Of a stretch of 64,000 nt of DNA, positions 52,445 through 61,142 are shown piece by piece. The translations under genes were made by a program, and so were the position numbers. Numbering within the stretch: the first letter of the stretch is position 1; every line of letters starts with the position of its first letter. Where the stretch lies: positions 1 through 64,000 of the forward strand of contig CANRSF010000013.1 of assembly GCA_947642445.1 (NCBI GenBank), given 5' to 3'. The stretch is from an uncultured Collinsella sp. (GTDB taxonomy: Bacteria > Actinomycetota > Coriobacteriia > Coriobacteriales > Coriobacteriaceae). The notes below the pieces were generated by a model. It had not been told where the DNA came from, did no database searches, and worked only from the letters and a program-made list of their open reading frames with translations.

Positions 52445-55400
52445 CTAGCGCTTACGGATACCCCAGACCAGGGCTCCGACGCCGGCCATGGCGATGACAA
52501 ATGCCATGAGCAGTGCGGCGGCCTGCTGGTCACCCGTAGTGGGCAGGAAGCCCTTAACCGTCTTGACGATGTTCGTCACGGTCTTGGACGTACCGGGGTC
52601 GGGCGTCGGCACGGGCGTCTCGGGCTTCTTGTACATGTTGTTGAACACGATACCCTCGACACTCTTGTCGCCCTTGGTAAAGGTGACGTTCGCCTTGAGG
52701 CTGCCCTCGCCGTCGTCGACCACGTTGACGGTCGCGGTAAAGACGGACTTGTCATAGGTCATACTGGCCTCGTCGCCCTTGACCTCGCTGATGGTGTAGA
52801 CGTACGTACCGGGCTCGTCGTACTCGAACTTGTCGAAGTTGATCTTGCCGTCGGCATCGTTGGTGACGGTGGACTCGATGTCCTCGCCAACGAGCTTAAA
52901 GCTAAACTCGTCCTTCTTGAGCTCGCGTCCCTCGAGCACCTTGATGGCGCCGATGGAAACCTGCGTGGGCATGGCGTGATACTTGTTAGTAAAGCCAGCC
53001 GACTCGGTGGCTCCCTCGAGCTTGTGCGTCGCGGTCAGCGTGCCGTCGCCGTTGTCGGAGACGGTGGTCACGACGGTATAGGTCGCGCCGTCATAGGTGA
53101 CGCCCTTGTACAGGCCGAGCGCGTTGGGGCAAGCCTCGCGCAGCGTGTACGTGTGCGTGCCGGGCGCCTCATAGTGGATCGGGCTCAGCGTAACGGTGCC
53201 GTTGGCGTCGTTGGTGCCGCTAGCGACAACCACGCCGTCCTCGAGCAGATCAAACGTGAACTCGCCGGCTGCAAGGTCGCGTCCGGTCAGACGCTTGACC
53301 GTCTTGACCTGATCGGTCACGGAAGAATCGGTGGGTGCCACGCTGTACGTGTTGGTGAACGTAAAGTCCGCACCGTCGCCGCCGTCGCGCTTGACGCTCA
53401 GATGTCCAGCGCCGTCATCGGTCACGGTGTAGGAGACCTTGCGCGTTACGTTAGCGTCGTTGGTCACGCCAGGGGCGCTACCGGACTCGGTCACCGTATA
53501 GGTAAAGGTGTGCGAGCGCGGGGCGGTGGGGGCTGCGGGCTCGGACTCGTCCTTGGTCTCGTCACCGCTGGCGTCAGCGTCAACCTCGGCCTCGTCGGCG
53601 TTGGCTTCAGCGTTGTTCGATGCATCGCCAGAAGCGTTGTCCGTCACGCCCAGGGCGCGGTTGAGGTCATCGAGCGTAAAGTGGATCTTGCCAAAGTCCA
53701 CGTTGCCGGCCGCGTCGTTGGTTGCGGTCGTGCGCTCGGGCATCGGGGCACCCGCCTCATCGGCGGCCACGGTAAAGATGAACTTACCCGTGATGTCTGC
53801 CGGGGTCAGGCCCTCGGCAGCCTGGAGCTTCTTGGTGCCGGCGAGCGCGGCGTCAACGGCATCGGCGCCGTAGACGTTCTCGAACAAGGGCTCGATGCCA
53901 CCGTAGTCGACCGTTGCCGTCAGGGTACCGTCACCGTTATCGACGACGATAACCTTAAAGCCAAAGTACCACGTTGTAGCAGAAACGCCGTTCGGCAGCC
54001 CGTGTATAGCTTCGTAGGCCGTGTAGTTAATGGTCCAAGCGAGCTTACCGTCCTTGTCGGTACGATGGGCAAGCCCAGCAGACTCAAGATCGGCAAGCAT
54101 CTTGGTGTCGTAGTGCAGCGCATCAAAGCTCACGTGCCCGCCGATATTGGGCTTGAGATTTTCATAACCCACAAGCTCACCCTGATAGGCAATGCCGAAC
54201 CAGAACTCGCCGTCGGCCATCGGGCGACCGGTCAGGGTCTTGGCGGCAACGACCTGAGCAACGGTGCCACCAGGTGCATCGGTCGTAGCGCTATAGCTGT
54301 TGACGAACGGGACCACGGCGCTCTCGACCGCAGCCGCGCCGGTCTTGTACTCGGTCACCAGCGTGCCCTCGGGACCGCCGGAGACGGTCGTCGTGGCGGT
54401 GAGCGTACCGGCGGTGTCGTCGGCGATAGCGATCGTCACGGTGCGCTCGGCATCGTCGTAGGTGTAACCGGGCTGGCCGTCATTCTTCTCGGCAACGGTG
54501 TATGTAAAGGTCTTACCCGCGTCAGCCTGCGTAAACTTGACCTCATGGCCCGCCAGAATGTCAATCCGACCGACCGTTGCCTCTGCCGTCGCAGGGGACT
54601 TGTACACGTTGGCGCCCTCGTGCAGGCCGAGCGCGGTGGCAGAAGCCGCATCGGCGGGCGTCACGGTAAAGGTGAACTGGCCCTCGGTCATGGGGCGTCC
54701 GTAGAGGGTCTTGCTGAGCTTGAGACCGCCGGCCGCGGCGTAATCGAGCTCAGTGCGGTACGTGTTGGTAAAGCGTCCGTTTTCCTTCTTAGTGACGTTG
54801 GCGGTCAGGGTGCCATCGCTGTCCTCGGTCACGGTCACTTCGGCGGTTGCGACATGCGGGTCATACGTCATGCCGACCGTGCTGCCCGCGTTCTCGCGAA
54901 TCTCGTACTTATAGGTTCCGGCGGCAGCGTAGTGGATCTTGCCGAACTTGATGGCGGCGATGCCGTCCTTCGCGTCCCTCTTGTTCACGGTTACGGTTGC
55001 GGGATCGGGCAGCGGGGCGCCCTCGGGAGCGGTGATGGTAAAGCTAAACTCGTCCCCATCCGTCCAGTCGCGACCGTCGATAGCCTTGCTCAGACCAAAG
55101 TCGAGCTCGGTCTCGAGCGGGGTCACGTTGTAGGTGTTCTTGAAGATCGCGGCCTCGGCATTCTTCAGAACATGCTGGGCACTGAGCGTGCCGTCGCCGT
55201 TATCGGTGATGGTCGTCACGATGGTGAACTTGGCATCGCTGTAGGTGACGCCCTTGCTGGTGGTTCCGCCGTTGACCTCGCGCAGTGTGTAGGTGTGCTT
55301 GCCGGGTTTGTCGTACTTGACGGCGCCCATCGTGATCGTGCCGTCGGCAGCGTTGGTGCCGGTGACGACGACCTCGCCGTCCTCGACGAGCTCGAAGGAG

Positions 55401-58400
55401 AACTCGCCTTCCTTGAGGTCGCGCCCGGTCAGGACCTTCTTCGCGGTGATCTGGTCGGTGACGCTGGACTCGTCAGGATTCGGCTTGTAGCTGTTGTTGA
55501 ACTTCGCCTCGTTGGCGCCCTGCAGCTCGTGCTTGACCGTGAGCTTACCATTGCCGTCATCGGTAACGGTAGTCACGATGGTGTAGGTCGTGCTGTCGTA
55601 GGTAATGCCGTTGCCTTCGGCGCCCTTGGCTTCGCGCAGGATATAGGTGTGCTTGCCGGCGGCGGTGTAGGTGATCTTGCCCATCGTAATCTTGCCATCG
55701 GCGTCGTTAGCGCCGGTGGCGACGACCTCGCCGTCCTCGACGAGCTCGAAGGAGAACTCGTCGGCCTTGAGGTTGCGTCCGTCCAGAACCTTGGTCGCGG
55801 TGATCTGGTCGGTGACGCTGGAGTTATTCGGAGTAACGCTGTAAGCATTCTCGAAGATAGCCTTCTCGACGTCCTGCAGCTCATGCTTAACCGTGAGCTT
55901 GCCATTGCCATCATCGGTGACGGTGGTCACGATGGTGTAGGCCGCGGTGCTGTAGGTGATACCGTTGTCGGCGTCGACCTTGGTCTCGCGCAGCATGTAG
56001 GTGTGCTCGCCAGCCGCAGTGTAGGTGATCTTGTCCATCGTGATCTTGCCGTCGGCCGCATTGGTGCCCCTGGCGACGACATCGTTACCCTCGACGAGCT
56101 CGAAGGAGAACTCGCCTTCCTTGAGGTCGCGGCCTGTCAGGGTCTTGGTCGCGGTGATCTGGTCGGTGACGCTGGACTTATTCGGGGCAGTGTTGTACTT
56201 GTTCTCAAAGCGTGCCGTCTCGGGACCCTCGAGCGTATGGGTCACCTTAAGCGTGCCGTCGCCGTTGTCGATGACGCTCGTCTTGACGGTGTAGTTCGTC
56301 TTATCGTACGTAATCCCGTTGCTCAGCCCCGCCTCGTTGGGGAGCTTCTCGCGCAGCGTGTAGGTGTGATTGCCAGGCTTGTCGTAAGTGATCTTGTCCA
56401 TGGCAATCGTGCCGCCGGCAGCGTTAGTGCCCTTGGCGACGACCTTGTTACCCTCGACGAGCTCGAAGGAGAACTCGCCCTCCTTGAGGTCGCGCCCGGT
56501 CAGGACCTTGGTCGCGGTGATCTGGTCCTCGACAGGCTTCACGCTATAGGTGTTCTTGAACTCGGTCTCGCCCGAGGTCTTTTCAACGTCGGCCTTAAGC
56601 TCGCCCTTGGCGTTAACCGTCACAGTCACCTTGAACGTGGCAACGTTCTTGCTGTAGGTAATGCCACCGGCGTCGCCCTTGACCTCGCGGACCTCATAGG
56701 TGTACTCGCCCGGCTCGGCATAAGTAATCTTGCCAAAGTTAATGGCTGCCTTGCCCTTGTCGAGATCGGCATTGGTCACAGTTACGGTCGCGGGGTCGGG
56801 CATCGGGGCATTGTTGTCGGACGTCGCGGAGAGCTCAAACTCAAACGCATCCGTATCCGCCCACTTGCGGCCCTCGAGCACCTTGGTCAGGCCAAAGCTC
56901 GCCTTGGTATCCACCGTTGCCGGCGTCATATCGTACTTATAGCTGATCTTACCGTTGTTGCCCAAGTAGGAATTGACATGCGTAGCACCCGCCTTGGCGG
57001 ACACGTTGTTCCACCTGGGGTTAAGCACGTCGGTCGCGGTGCTGGTCTTGTTGCCACCAACGCTGTCCTTGGTGGTGTGGAGCTCATCGATAAAGGCCAG
57101 GCGTGCGGTTCCCACGCTAAACACTAAGTTGCCGTTCTCATCAGAAACTATGGCCCCGTCAAACTTCGCAGTGTCGCCGCCGATAAACTCGATGACGGCG
57201 GTGGCGGGCTTGGCCTCGCCGTTCTCGCCCTGCTCCTCAAACTCATCCTTGTAGTAATAGGTACCTTTCTCTGCCAGTGAATTCTTTGCAGGCTGTGTGC
57301 AGTCCTTGTCCGTGTAAATGGGAGTCTGCTTCTGGAAGTAGTAGTAGCGGTTGGTATCGGCCGGCTCAAAGTTCGCAACCGTATCACCCAACACACCAGC
57401 CTTCCACTTGTTCGCGTAGAAGCTCACGGTCTTGCTGCCATCGTCGGCAACGGTCGTATTCTTTTCGATGTAAGCCTTGAGCCCCGTGACCTCCTCAGGC
57501 GTAAATAGGTTGTCGAGCGCAACACTCTTCACGCTCGAGGCATACTTCACCTGAATGGGCTTAACGTTGTCGACCGAAAGCTTGCCGTCTACGGTCTTAA
57601 AGTGGCTCAGCGGAATCAACGACGCAGGAATGTTAACCGTTACGATATCGCCCTTCTGGGGATTGTCAGCGCCAGCACGCTGCACGGTAATGAGCAGGTC
57701 TTTCGCCTTGTCGGTGAACTCGTAGGTGTCGGTATTGGTTTCTTTATTGACCGTTTTGTCCGTCTTGGTAAACGGCGTGCCGTTGATAACGACTTCGGTA
57801 AATCCGTCAACCTGCATAAAGTCGCCCAGCTCATCGGTAAACGTGATGTAGCCAGACTTGGTCTCGTCATATCCCTTATGGATTTCGGTCGGATAAGGTT
57901 TCTCCGACGTAATGGCCTGCGAGATGTCGTCGAAGACCTTCTTGAGCTCTTCGGCATTGGTCGCCGACTTATAGTAGTCGGAGTTTTCCGCGCGCGTACC
58001 GTGAGTATCCCATGCCGTGGCATTGGGGTAGTTGCTCGAAACGGCCTGCATGAACTTGTTCTCTTTTTGGCTTTTTCCCGAATCCTGGATACCAGCGCTG
58101 GGGTTCGCGCCATCAAAGATGCCGACAGTATAAACGGTAGCCTTGCTGTCCTTCATGTTCTTGGCAGCCGTCACAGCATCGTTAGCAACCTTAGGATCAA
58201 ACTCTTTGTAGCTCGTTGGCGTGCCGTCGGTAAAGAACACAACAATCTTCTTGGCGCCCGCGCGACCAGAAGTGATGCCCTCTGCCAGCTGCAGGCCATT
58301 GTCGGCGCGCGTTGCACCAGCGGGTGTAATCTGGGCAATCCTATGCTTAAGAGCTTTCACGTTGCCGCCGGAGCAATCGGTCAGGTTTTTCATAACCTGT

Positions 58401-58993
58401 GTGTAATTGTAGGTGTATCCTCCGTCACGATACGTCTCGTTGCCGATATTGTTGGACGTCTTGCCCGCAAACTTAACGATAGCAACCTTATGCTGCCTAT
58501 CCACGCCCTCGATGCCCTCGTTTTGTTTGGCAATGGCGTCGATGAAGCTGCTGGCAGCGCCCTCCAGCGCATCGATGCGCCTGGTGGGATCTCCACCGCC
58601 CATCTCATCATCCATCGAGCCAGAGGCATCCAGCACCATCACGATGTCGAGCGGCGTGGTAACCGTCACGGTTGAATTAGACGTCGAGGACATGGCCGAA
58701 AGCGTAGTCAGGAAATCCGACTTTTCGTTTTCCTCGGTTGCCTTGACCGTCTTGTCGGTCCAGATTCGGTCGACGTGTTGGGTCGTTACTTTATTGCCGC
58801 CATGGCCAGCCGCCCAGATTTCCCAGCGACCGCTCGTATCGGGGTCGACGACCGTTTTTCCGGTCATGGTCGGTCCATCCATTCCGGTGCTGGACCTGGC
58901 GTTGGCCTCGGGCAGCATGGCAAATGCTGCAGCCGGCAACACCAGCACTACGGCCAGTATCACCGCCAAGAGACCCCTCGTGTGCTTGCTCAT
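52445..58993 (-). CDS. Giant VWA and multi-pilin-domain LPxTG surface protein
   Basis: A 2182-residue cell-wall adhesin. Signal peptide at 1-35 (RGLLAVILAVVLVLPAAAFA). A von Willebrand A domain at about 95-330 has the MIDAS motif LDASGSMDDE, followed by a linker domain to about 680. Then come eleven tandem FctA/Spy0128-type pilin isopeptide or Cna-B-like domains, each opening with a version of TDQITATKVLTGRDLKEGEF and closing with a FENxY motif. The sorting signal is FLPTTGDQQA, a hydrophobic helix and RKR. Sortase would attach it to peptidoglycan, and intramolecular isopeptide bonds should stiffen the stalk, placing the VWA tip far outside. The ATG at 58993 has GAAGGGAGA upstream. No sortase gene is nearby. 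The gene is flanked by mirrored nested palindromes. Confidence 0.92.
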   Translation of the reverse strand: MSKHTRGLLAVILAVVLVLPAAAFAMLPEANARSSTGMDGPTMTGKTVVDPDTSGRWEIWAAGHGGNKVTTQHVDRIWTDKTVKATEENEKSDFLTTLSAMSSTSNSTVTVTTPLDIVMVLDASGSMDDEMGGGDPTRRIDALEGAASSFIDAIAKQNEGIEGVDRQHKVAIVKFAGKTSNNIGNETYRDGGYTYNYTQVMKNLTDCSGGNVKALKHRIAQITPAGATRADNGLQLAEGITSGRAGAKKIVVFFTDGTPTSYKEFDPKVANDAVTAAKNMKDSKATVYTVGIFDGANPSAGIQDSGKSQKENKFMQAVSSNYPNATAWDTHGTRAENSDYYKSATNAEELKKVFDDISQAITSEKPYPTEIHKGYDETKSGYITFTDELGDFMQVDGFTEVVINGTPFTKTDKTVNKETNTDTYEFTDKAKDLLITVQRAGADNPQKGDIVTVNIPASLIPLSHFKTVDGKLSVDNVKPIQVKYASSVKSVALDNLFTPEEVTGLKAYIEKNTTVADDGSKTVSFYANKWKAGVLGDTVANFEPADTNRYYYFQKQTPIYTDKDCTQPAKNSLAEKGTYYYKDEFEEQGENGEAKPATAVIEFIGGDTAKFDGAIVSDENGNLVFSVGTARLAFIDELHTTKDSVGGNKTSTATDVLNPRWNNVSAKAGATHVNSYLGNNGKISYKYDMTPATVDTKASFGLTKVLEGRKWADTDAFEFELSATSDNNAPMPDPATVTVTNADLDKGKAAINFGKITYAEPGEYTYEVREVKGDAGGITYSKNVATFKVTVTVNAKGELKADVEKTSGETEFKNTYSVKPVEDQITATKVLTGRDLKEGEFSFELVEGNKVVAKGTNAAGGTIAMDKITYDKPGNHTYTLREKLPNEAGLSNGITYDKTNYTVKTSVIDNGDGTLKVTHTLEGPETARFENKYNTAPNKSSVTDQITATKTLTGRDLKEGEFSFELVEGNDVVARGTNAADGKITMDKITYTAAGEHTYMLRETKVDADNGITYSTAAYTIVTTVTDDGNGKLTVKHELQDVEKAIFENAYSVTPNNSSVTDQITATKVLDGRNLKADEFSFELVEDGEVVATGANDADGKITMGKITYTAAGKHTYILREAKGAEGNGITYDSTTYTIVTTVTDDGNGKLTVKHELQGANEAKFNNSYKPNPDESSVTDQITAKKVLTGRDLKEGEFSFELVEDGEVVVTGTNAADGTITMGAVKYDKPGKHTYTLREVNGGTTSKGVTYSDAKFTIVTTITDNGDGTLSAQHVLKNAEAAIFKNTYNVTPLETELDFGLSKAIDGRDWTDGDEFSFTITAPEGAPLPDPATVTVNKRDAKDGIAAIKFGKIHYAAAGTYKYEIRENAGSTVGMTYDPHVATAEVTVTEDSDGTLTANVTKKENGRFTNTYRTELDYAAAGGLKLSKTLYGRPMTEGQFTFTVTPADAASATALGLHEGANVYKSPATAEATVGRIDILAGHEVKFTQADAGKTFTYTVAEKNDGQPGYTYDDAERTVTIAIADDTAGTLTATTTVSGGPEGTLVTEYKTGAAAVESAVVPFVNSYSATTDAPGGTVAQVVAAKTLTGRPMADGEFWFGIAYQGELVGYENLKPNIGGHVSFDALHYDTKMLADLESAGLAHRTDKDGKLAWTINYTAYEAIHGLPNGVSATTWYFGFKVIVVDNGDGTLTATVDYGGIEPLFENVYGADAVDAALAGTKKLQAAEGLTPADITGKFIFTVAADEAGAPMPERTTATNDAAGNVDFGKIHFTLDDLNRALGVTDNASGDASNNAEANADEAEVDADASGDETKDESEPAAPTAPRSHTFTYTVTESGSAPGVTNDANVTRKVSYTVTDDGAGHLSVKRDGGDGADFTFTNTYSVAPTDSSVTDQVKTVKRLTGRDLAAGEFTFDLLEDGVVVASGTNDANGTVTLSPIHYEAPGTHTYTLREACPNALGLYKGVTYDGATYTVVTTVSDNGDGTLTATHKLEGATESAGFTNKYHAMPTQVSIGAIKVLEGRELKKDEFSFKLVGEDIESTVTNDADGKINFDKFEYDEPGTYVYTISEVKGDEASMTYDKSVFTATVNVVDDGEGSLKANVTFTKGDKSVEGIVFNNMYKKPETPVPTPDPGTSKTVTNIVKTVKGFLPTTGDQQAAALLMAFVIAMAGVGALVWGIRKR
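55140..56560 (-). repeat. Near-identical tandem domain repeats within the giant gene
   Basis: Four consecutive domain-coding units of about 355-360 bp share long nearly identical stretches; for example the block containing CTCGAAGGAGAACTCG recurs near 55389, 55745, 56098 and 56459. The other domains are far more divergent. This points to recent duplication and makes copy-number change by recombination likely. Confidence 0.85.
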
Positions 58994-59044
58994 CGCGTCT
59001 CCCTTCTCGCGGGCTTGACCTTGCATCAGCCTAAAGTTACGGAA

Positions 59045-59124
59045 TGAGACACAATTTGGGCAGGTGACACACGTTCCAGATTCGATTTTGAGCGTGAGAC
59101 AAATGTCTCACCAAAATTGAGACA
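59045..59124. promoter_or_regulatory. Cluster of TGAGACA boxes upstream of the giant gene
   Basis: TGAGACA occurs at 59045-59051, 59095-59101 and 59118-59124, and its reverse complement at 59104-59110. Two of them form the perfect palindrome GTGAGACAAATGTCTCAC (59094-59111). Located 50-130 bases upstream of the start codon, these look like regulator-binding sites. Confidence 0.6.
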
Positions 59125-59219
59125 CGGGATTTTTGCAGGAAAACGAGTGCGACTCAAGATGGGCTGGGGCAAAAGGGCGCGTTTTCCTCCATCCCCGAGG
59201 GAGCAGTCGATGGTGCTCG

Positions 59220-59377
59220 CCACGAAACCGGCCCATCTACTACGTTTAACCCGATACCACTGACCATACCCGCATTTCATGAAAAACCGCAGGCGTTCTA
59301 CCTGCGGTTTTGTTTTTGCGTTTTTCGCTGTGGTTGAGGACAGCGGCCTAAACGTAGTAGATAGACCCATTTCGTGG
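59220..59377. repeat. Type 2 nested palindrome, right copy (158 bp)
   Basis: Same outer sequence (CCACGAAACCGGCCC...TACTACGTTT), same central hairpin AAAACCGCAGGCGTTCTACC and same length as 52145-52302. The right arm has several changes, so the outer stem is weaker. Confidence 0.92.
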
Positions 59378-59405
59378 CAGACGGGTCACGCGGCGGCCCT
59401 CGCGA

Positions 59406-59445
59406 GGCCAAAATGATCCGTTTTCCTCCGTCCATGGGAGATCAA
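59406..59445. repeat. Decayed type 3 palindrome
   Basis: GGCCAAAATGATCCGTTTTC and CTCCGTCC are kept, but the right arm is reduced to GAGATCA. Same orientation as 52091-52137. Confidence 0.65.
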
Positions 59446-59446
59446 A

Positions 59447-59625
59447 GGCTGTTATCGACATGGTGACATTTCAAAACTATGCCGGATTACGGGGCTAAAG
59501 TCGGGGTCCTCATTCATACCTCCATTTTTTGAAAAACGGCAGGCCATCTACCTGCGGTTTTGTTTTTTCGATTTTCTGTATGGTCGGAGGTTCGCTATCC
59601 AGCCCCGTAATCCGGCATAGTTTTG
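59447..59625. repeat. Type 1 nested palindrome, right copy (154-bp core)
   Basis: Core 59472-59625. Arms CAAAACTATGCCGGATTACG and CGTAATCCGGCATAGTTTTG pair perfectly over 25 bp. Compared with the left copy, GGTTTAC/GTAAACC has become GGATTAC/GTAATCC, a paired change in both arms. The centre has AAAACGGCAGG/CCTGCGGTTTT. Confidence 0.92.
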
Positions 59626-59656
59626 TTCGCGGCGGCTCGCTCGCGCGTTTAAGCTC

Positions 59657-59690
59657 GGGGCCGGTGGGGCATTTATGCCCCACCGGCCCC
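59657..59690 (-). terminator. Terminator of the hydrogenase operon
   Basis: GGGGCCGGTGGGGCAT and ATGCCCCACCGGCCCC form a perfect 16-bp stem with a two-base loop, ten bases after the stop codon of the last hydrogenase gene. Confidence 0.85.
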
Positions 59691-59699
59691 GTCTTCGCG

Positions 59700-60041
59700 C
59701 TATTCCGGCTTGGTTTCTACCGTGGGAGTCTTATCCGCTGCGACTGGGGTACGGGCGGTATCCATAGTCAGGCAGTGTTTGGGGCAGCTTTCGATGCACT
59801 CGCCGCACACCACGCAGGCGTACGGGTCAATCGACCAGGTGCCGCCTTTGCGATCGACCGCGAGTGCGCCCGCCGGACAACGCCGAGCGCACATGCCGCA
59901 GCAGATGCACACGTCCATGTCATTGACAATATGCCCGCGCAGGCGCTCGGGCGCCGTCAGTTTCTCCTGCGGATAGCACACCGTGACCGGCTGCTTGACC
60001 ATAGAACCCAAGGCCGTCTTGGCAAATGTCAGCAAACTCAT
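59700..60041 (-). CDS. Ech hydrogenase ferredoxin subunit (EchF-like)
   Basis: A 113-residue iron-sulfur protein with two 4Fe-4S motifs: CICCGMCARRCPAGAL (about 45-60) and CVVCGECIESCPKHCL (about 76-91). This matches EchF/HycF/NuoI-like subunits, which pass electrons between soluble ferredoxin and the NiFe module. The tail after residue 95 is short and Thr/Pro-rich. It is the last gene of the operon, eight bases after the large subunit. Confidence 0.85.
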   Translation of the reverse strand: MSLLTFAKTALGSMVKQPVTVCYPQEKLTAPERLRGHIVNDMDVCICCGMCARRCPAGALAVDRKGGTWSIDPYACVVCGECIESCPKHCLTMDTARTPVAADKTPTVETKPE

Positions 60042-60048
60042 GCCGCGC

Positions 60049-61137
60049 CTACCTTTCCGTGCAGCTAATGCAGGGGTCGATGGTCAGGATAATCATGGGC
60101 ACGTTGGCAAGGAGCACGCCCTGCAGCGCATGTGTCAGACCCGCCAGGTTTTGCGACGTCGGCGTTCGCACGCGAAAACGGTCCAGGTTCTTGGTGCCGT
60201 TGCCGCGTACATAGTAGTACGCCTCGCCGCGCGGCTGCTCAATCACAACTTCGCCGCGCGCGCCGTCGGCCGGCGTAAGCTTGGTGCGCCCGCCGATGCC
60301 GTCGTGTGGAATCTTACCGACAAGCTCCTTGATGATATCCATGGCCTGCGTGACCTCGGCGCAACGCACCTGGCAGCGGGCATAGCAGTCGCCGTCGGTT
60401 GCCACGATGGGCTCAAACGCGGCCAAATCCGCATAGGCACCGTCGCCAAACATGCGCACGTCGTAGTTCACGCCCGAGGCGCGACCGAACGGGCCGACCA
60501 TCGAAAGCTCCAGTGCGTCCTTCTTGCTGATCACGCCCACGCCATGCAGGCGCTCGCCGCAGCTGTCGTCGTCCAAAAACGTATGCACCAGGGCATCGTA
60601 GTCAGGACGCATGGCATCGAGCGTCTGGACAATGCCCGCCAGCTCGGAATCCTCGATATCGTGCTTAAGGCCGCCGATCTCGTTAATCGACAGGATCACG
60701 CGACCGCCGCACGTGCTCTCAAAGATCTTGAGAATCTGCTCGCGCAGCGTCCACGAACGATAGAACAGCGCCTCAAAGCCAAAGGCATCGGCGAGCAGGC
60801 CCAGCCACAGCAAATGCGAGTGAATACGCGAGAGCTCGTGCAGAATGGTGCGGATATACTGCACGCGGCCGGGCACCTCGATGTCAAGCATGCGTTCGCA
60901 GGCGCTGGCATAGCCGCAGCTGTGGCCCACGGCGCAAATGCCGCAGATGCGCTCGGCGATGTAGCCAAACTGATGCATGTCGCGCTTTTCGGTGAGCTTC
61001 TCGAGTCCGCGGTGCACAAAGCCGATCTGCGGAATTGCCTCGATGACGCGGTCGTCCTCGATTACCAGGTCCAGATGAAGCGGCTCGGGCAGCACCGGGT
61101 GCTGCGGGCCAAACGGAATTACGGAGCGATGAGCCAT
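60049..61137 (-). CDS. Ech-type NiFe hydrogenase large subunit (EchE-like)
   Basis: A 362-residue catalytic subunit. The N-terminal nickel ligands are in ERICGICAVGHSCGYA (about 62-77) and the C-terminal pair is in DPCISCTER. The short length matches group 4 Ech enzymes rather than HycE, in which a 30-kDa domain is fused. The protein ends directly at DPCISCTER, so there is no C-terminal peptide to be removed during maturation. With the small subunit it evolves or oxidises H2 at the inner membrane face. The neighbouring gene order (membrane, small, 30-kDa-like, large, ferredoxin) is that of echABCDEF. Confidence 0.9.
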   Translation of the reverse strand: MAHRSVIPFGPQHPVLPEPLHLDLVIEDDRVIEAIPQIGFVHRGLEKLTEKRDMHQFGYIAERICGICAVGHSCGYASACERMLDIEVPGRVQYIRTILHELSRIHSHLLWLGLLADAFGFEALFYRSWTLREQILKIFESTCGGRVILSINEIGGLKHDIEDSELAGIVQTLDAMRPDYDALVHTFLDDDSCGERLHGVGVISKKDALELSMVGPFGRASGVNYDVRMFGDGAYADLAAFEPIVATDGDCYARCQVRCAEVTQAMDIIKELVGKIPHDGIGGRTKLTPADGARGEVVIEQPRGEAYYYVRGNGTKNLDRFRVRTPTSQNLAGLTHALQGVLLANVPMIILTIDPCISCTER

Positions 61138-61142
61138 GGACC

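Noticed and set aside
52286-57127. Open frame of 1613 codons on the plus strand opposite the adhesin gene
   Set aside because: It is antisense to a clearly real gene with signal peptide, repeats and sorting signal; its length follows from codon bias of the repeats. No ribosome site or family motif.
51872-59625. Composite transposon carrying the adhesin
   Set aside because: No transposase or integrase gene lies between or next to the flanking elements, and the central modules of all four copies point the same way rather than forming terminal inverted repeats. Kept only as an open question under the mirrored-palindrome finding.
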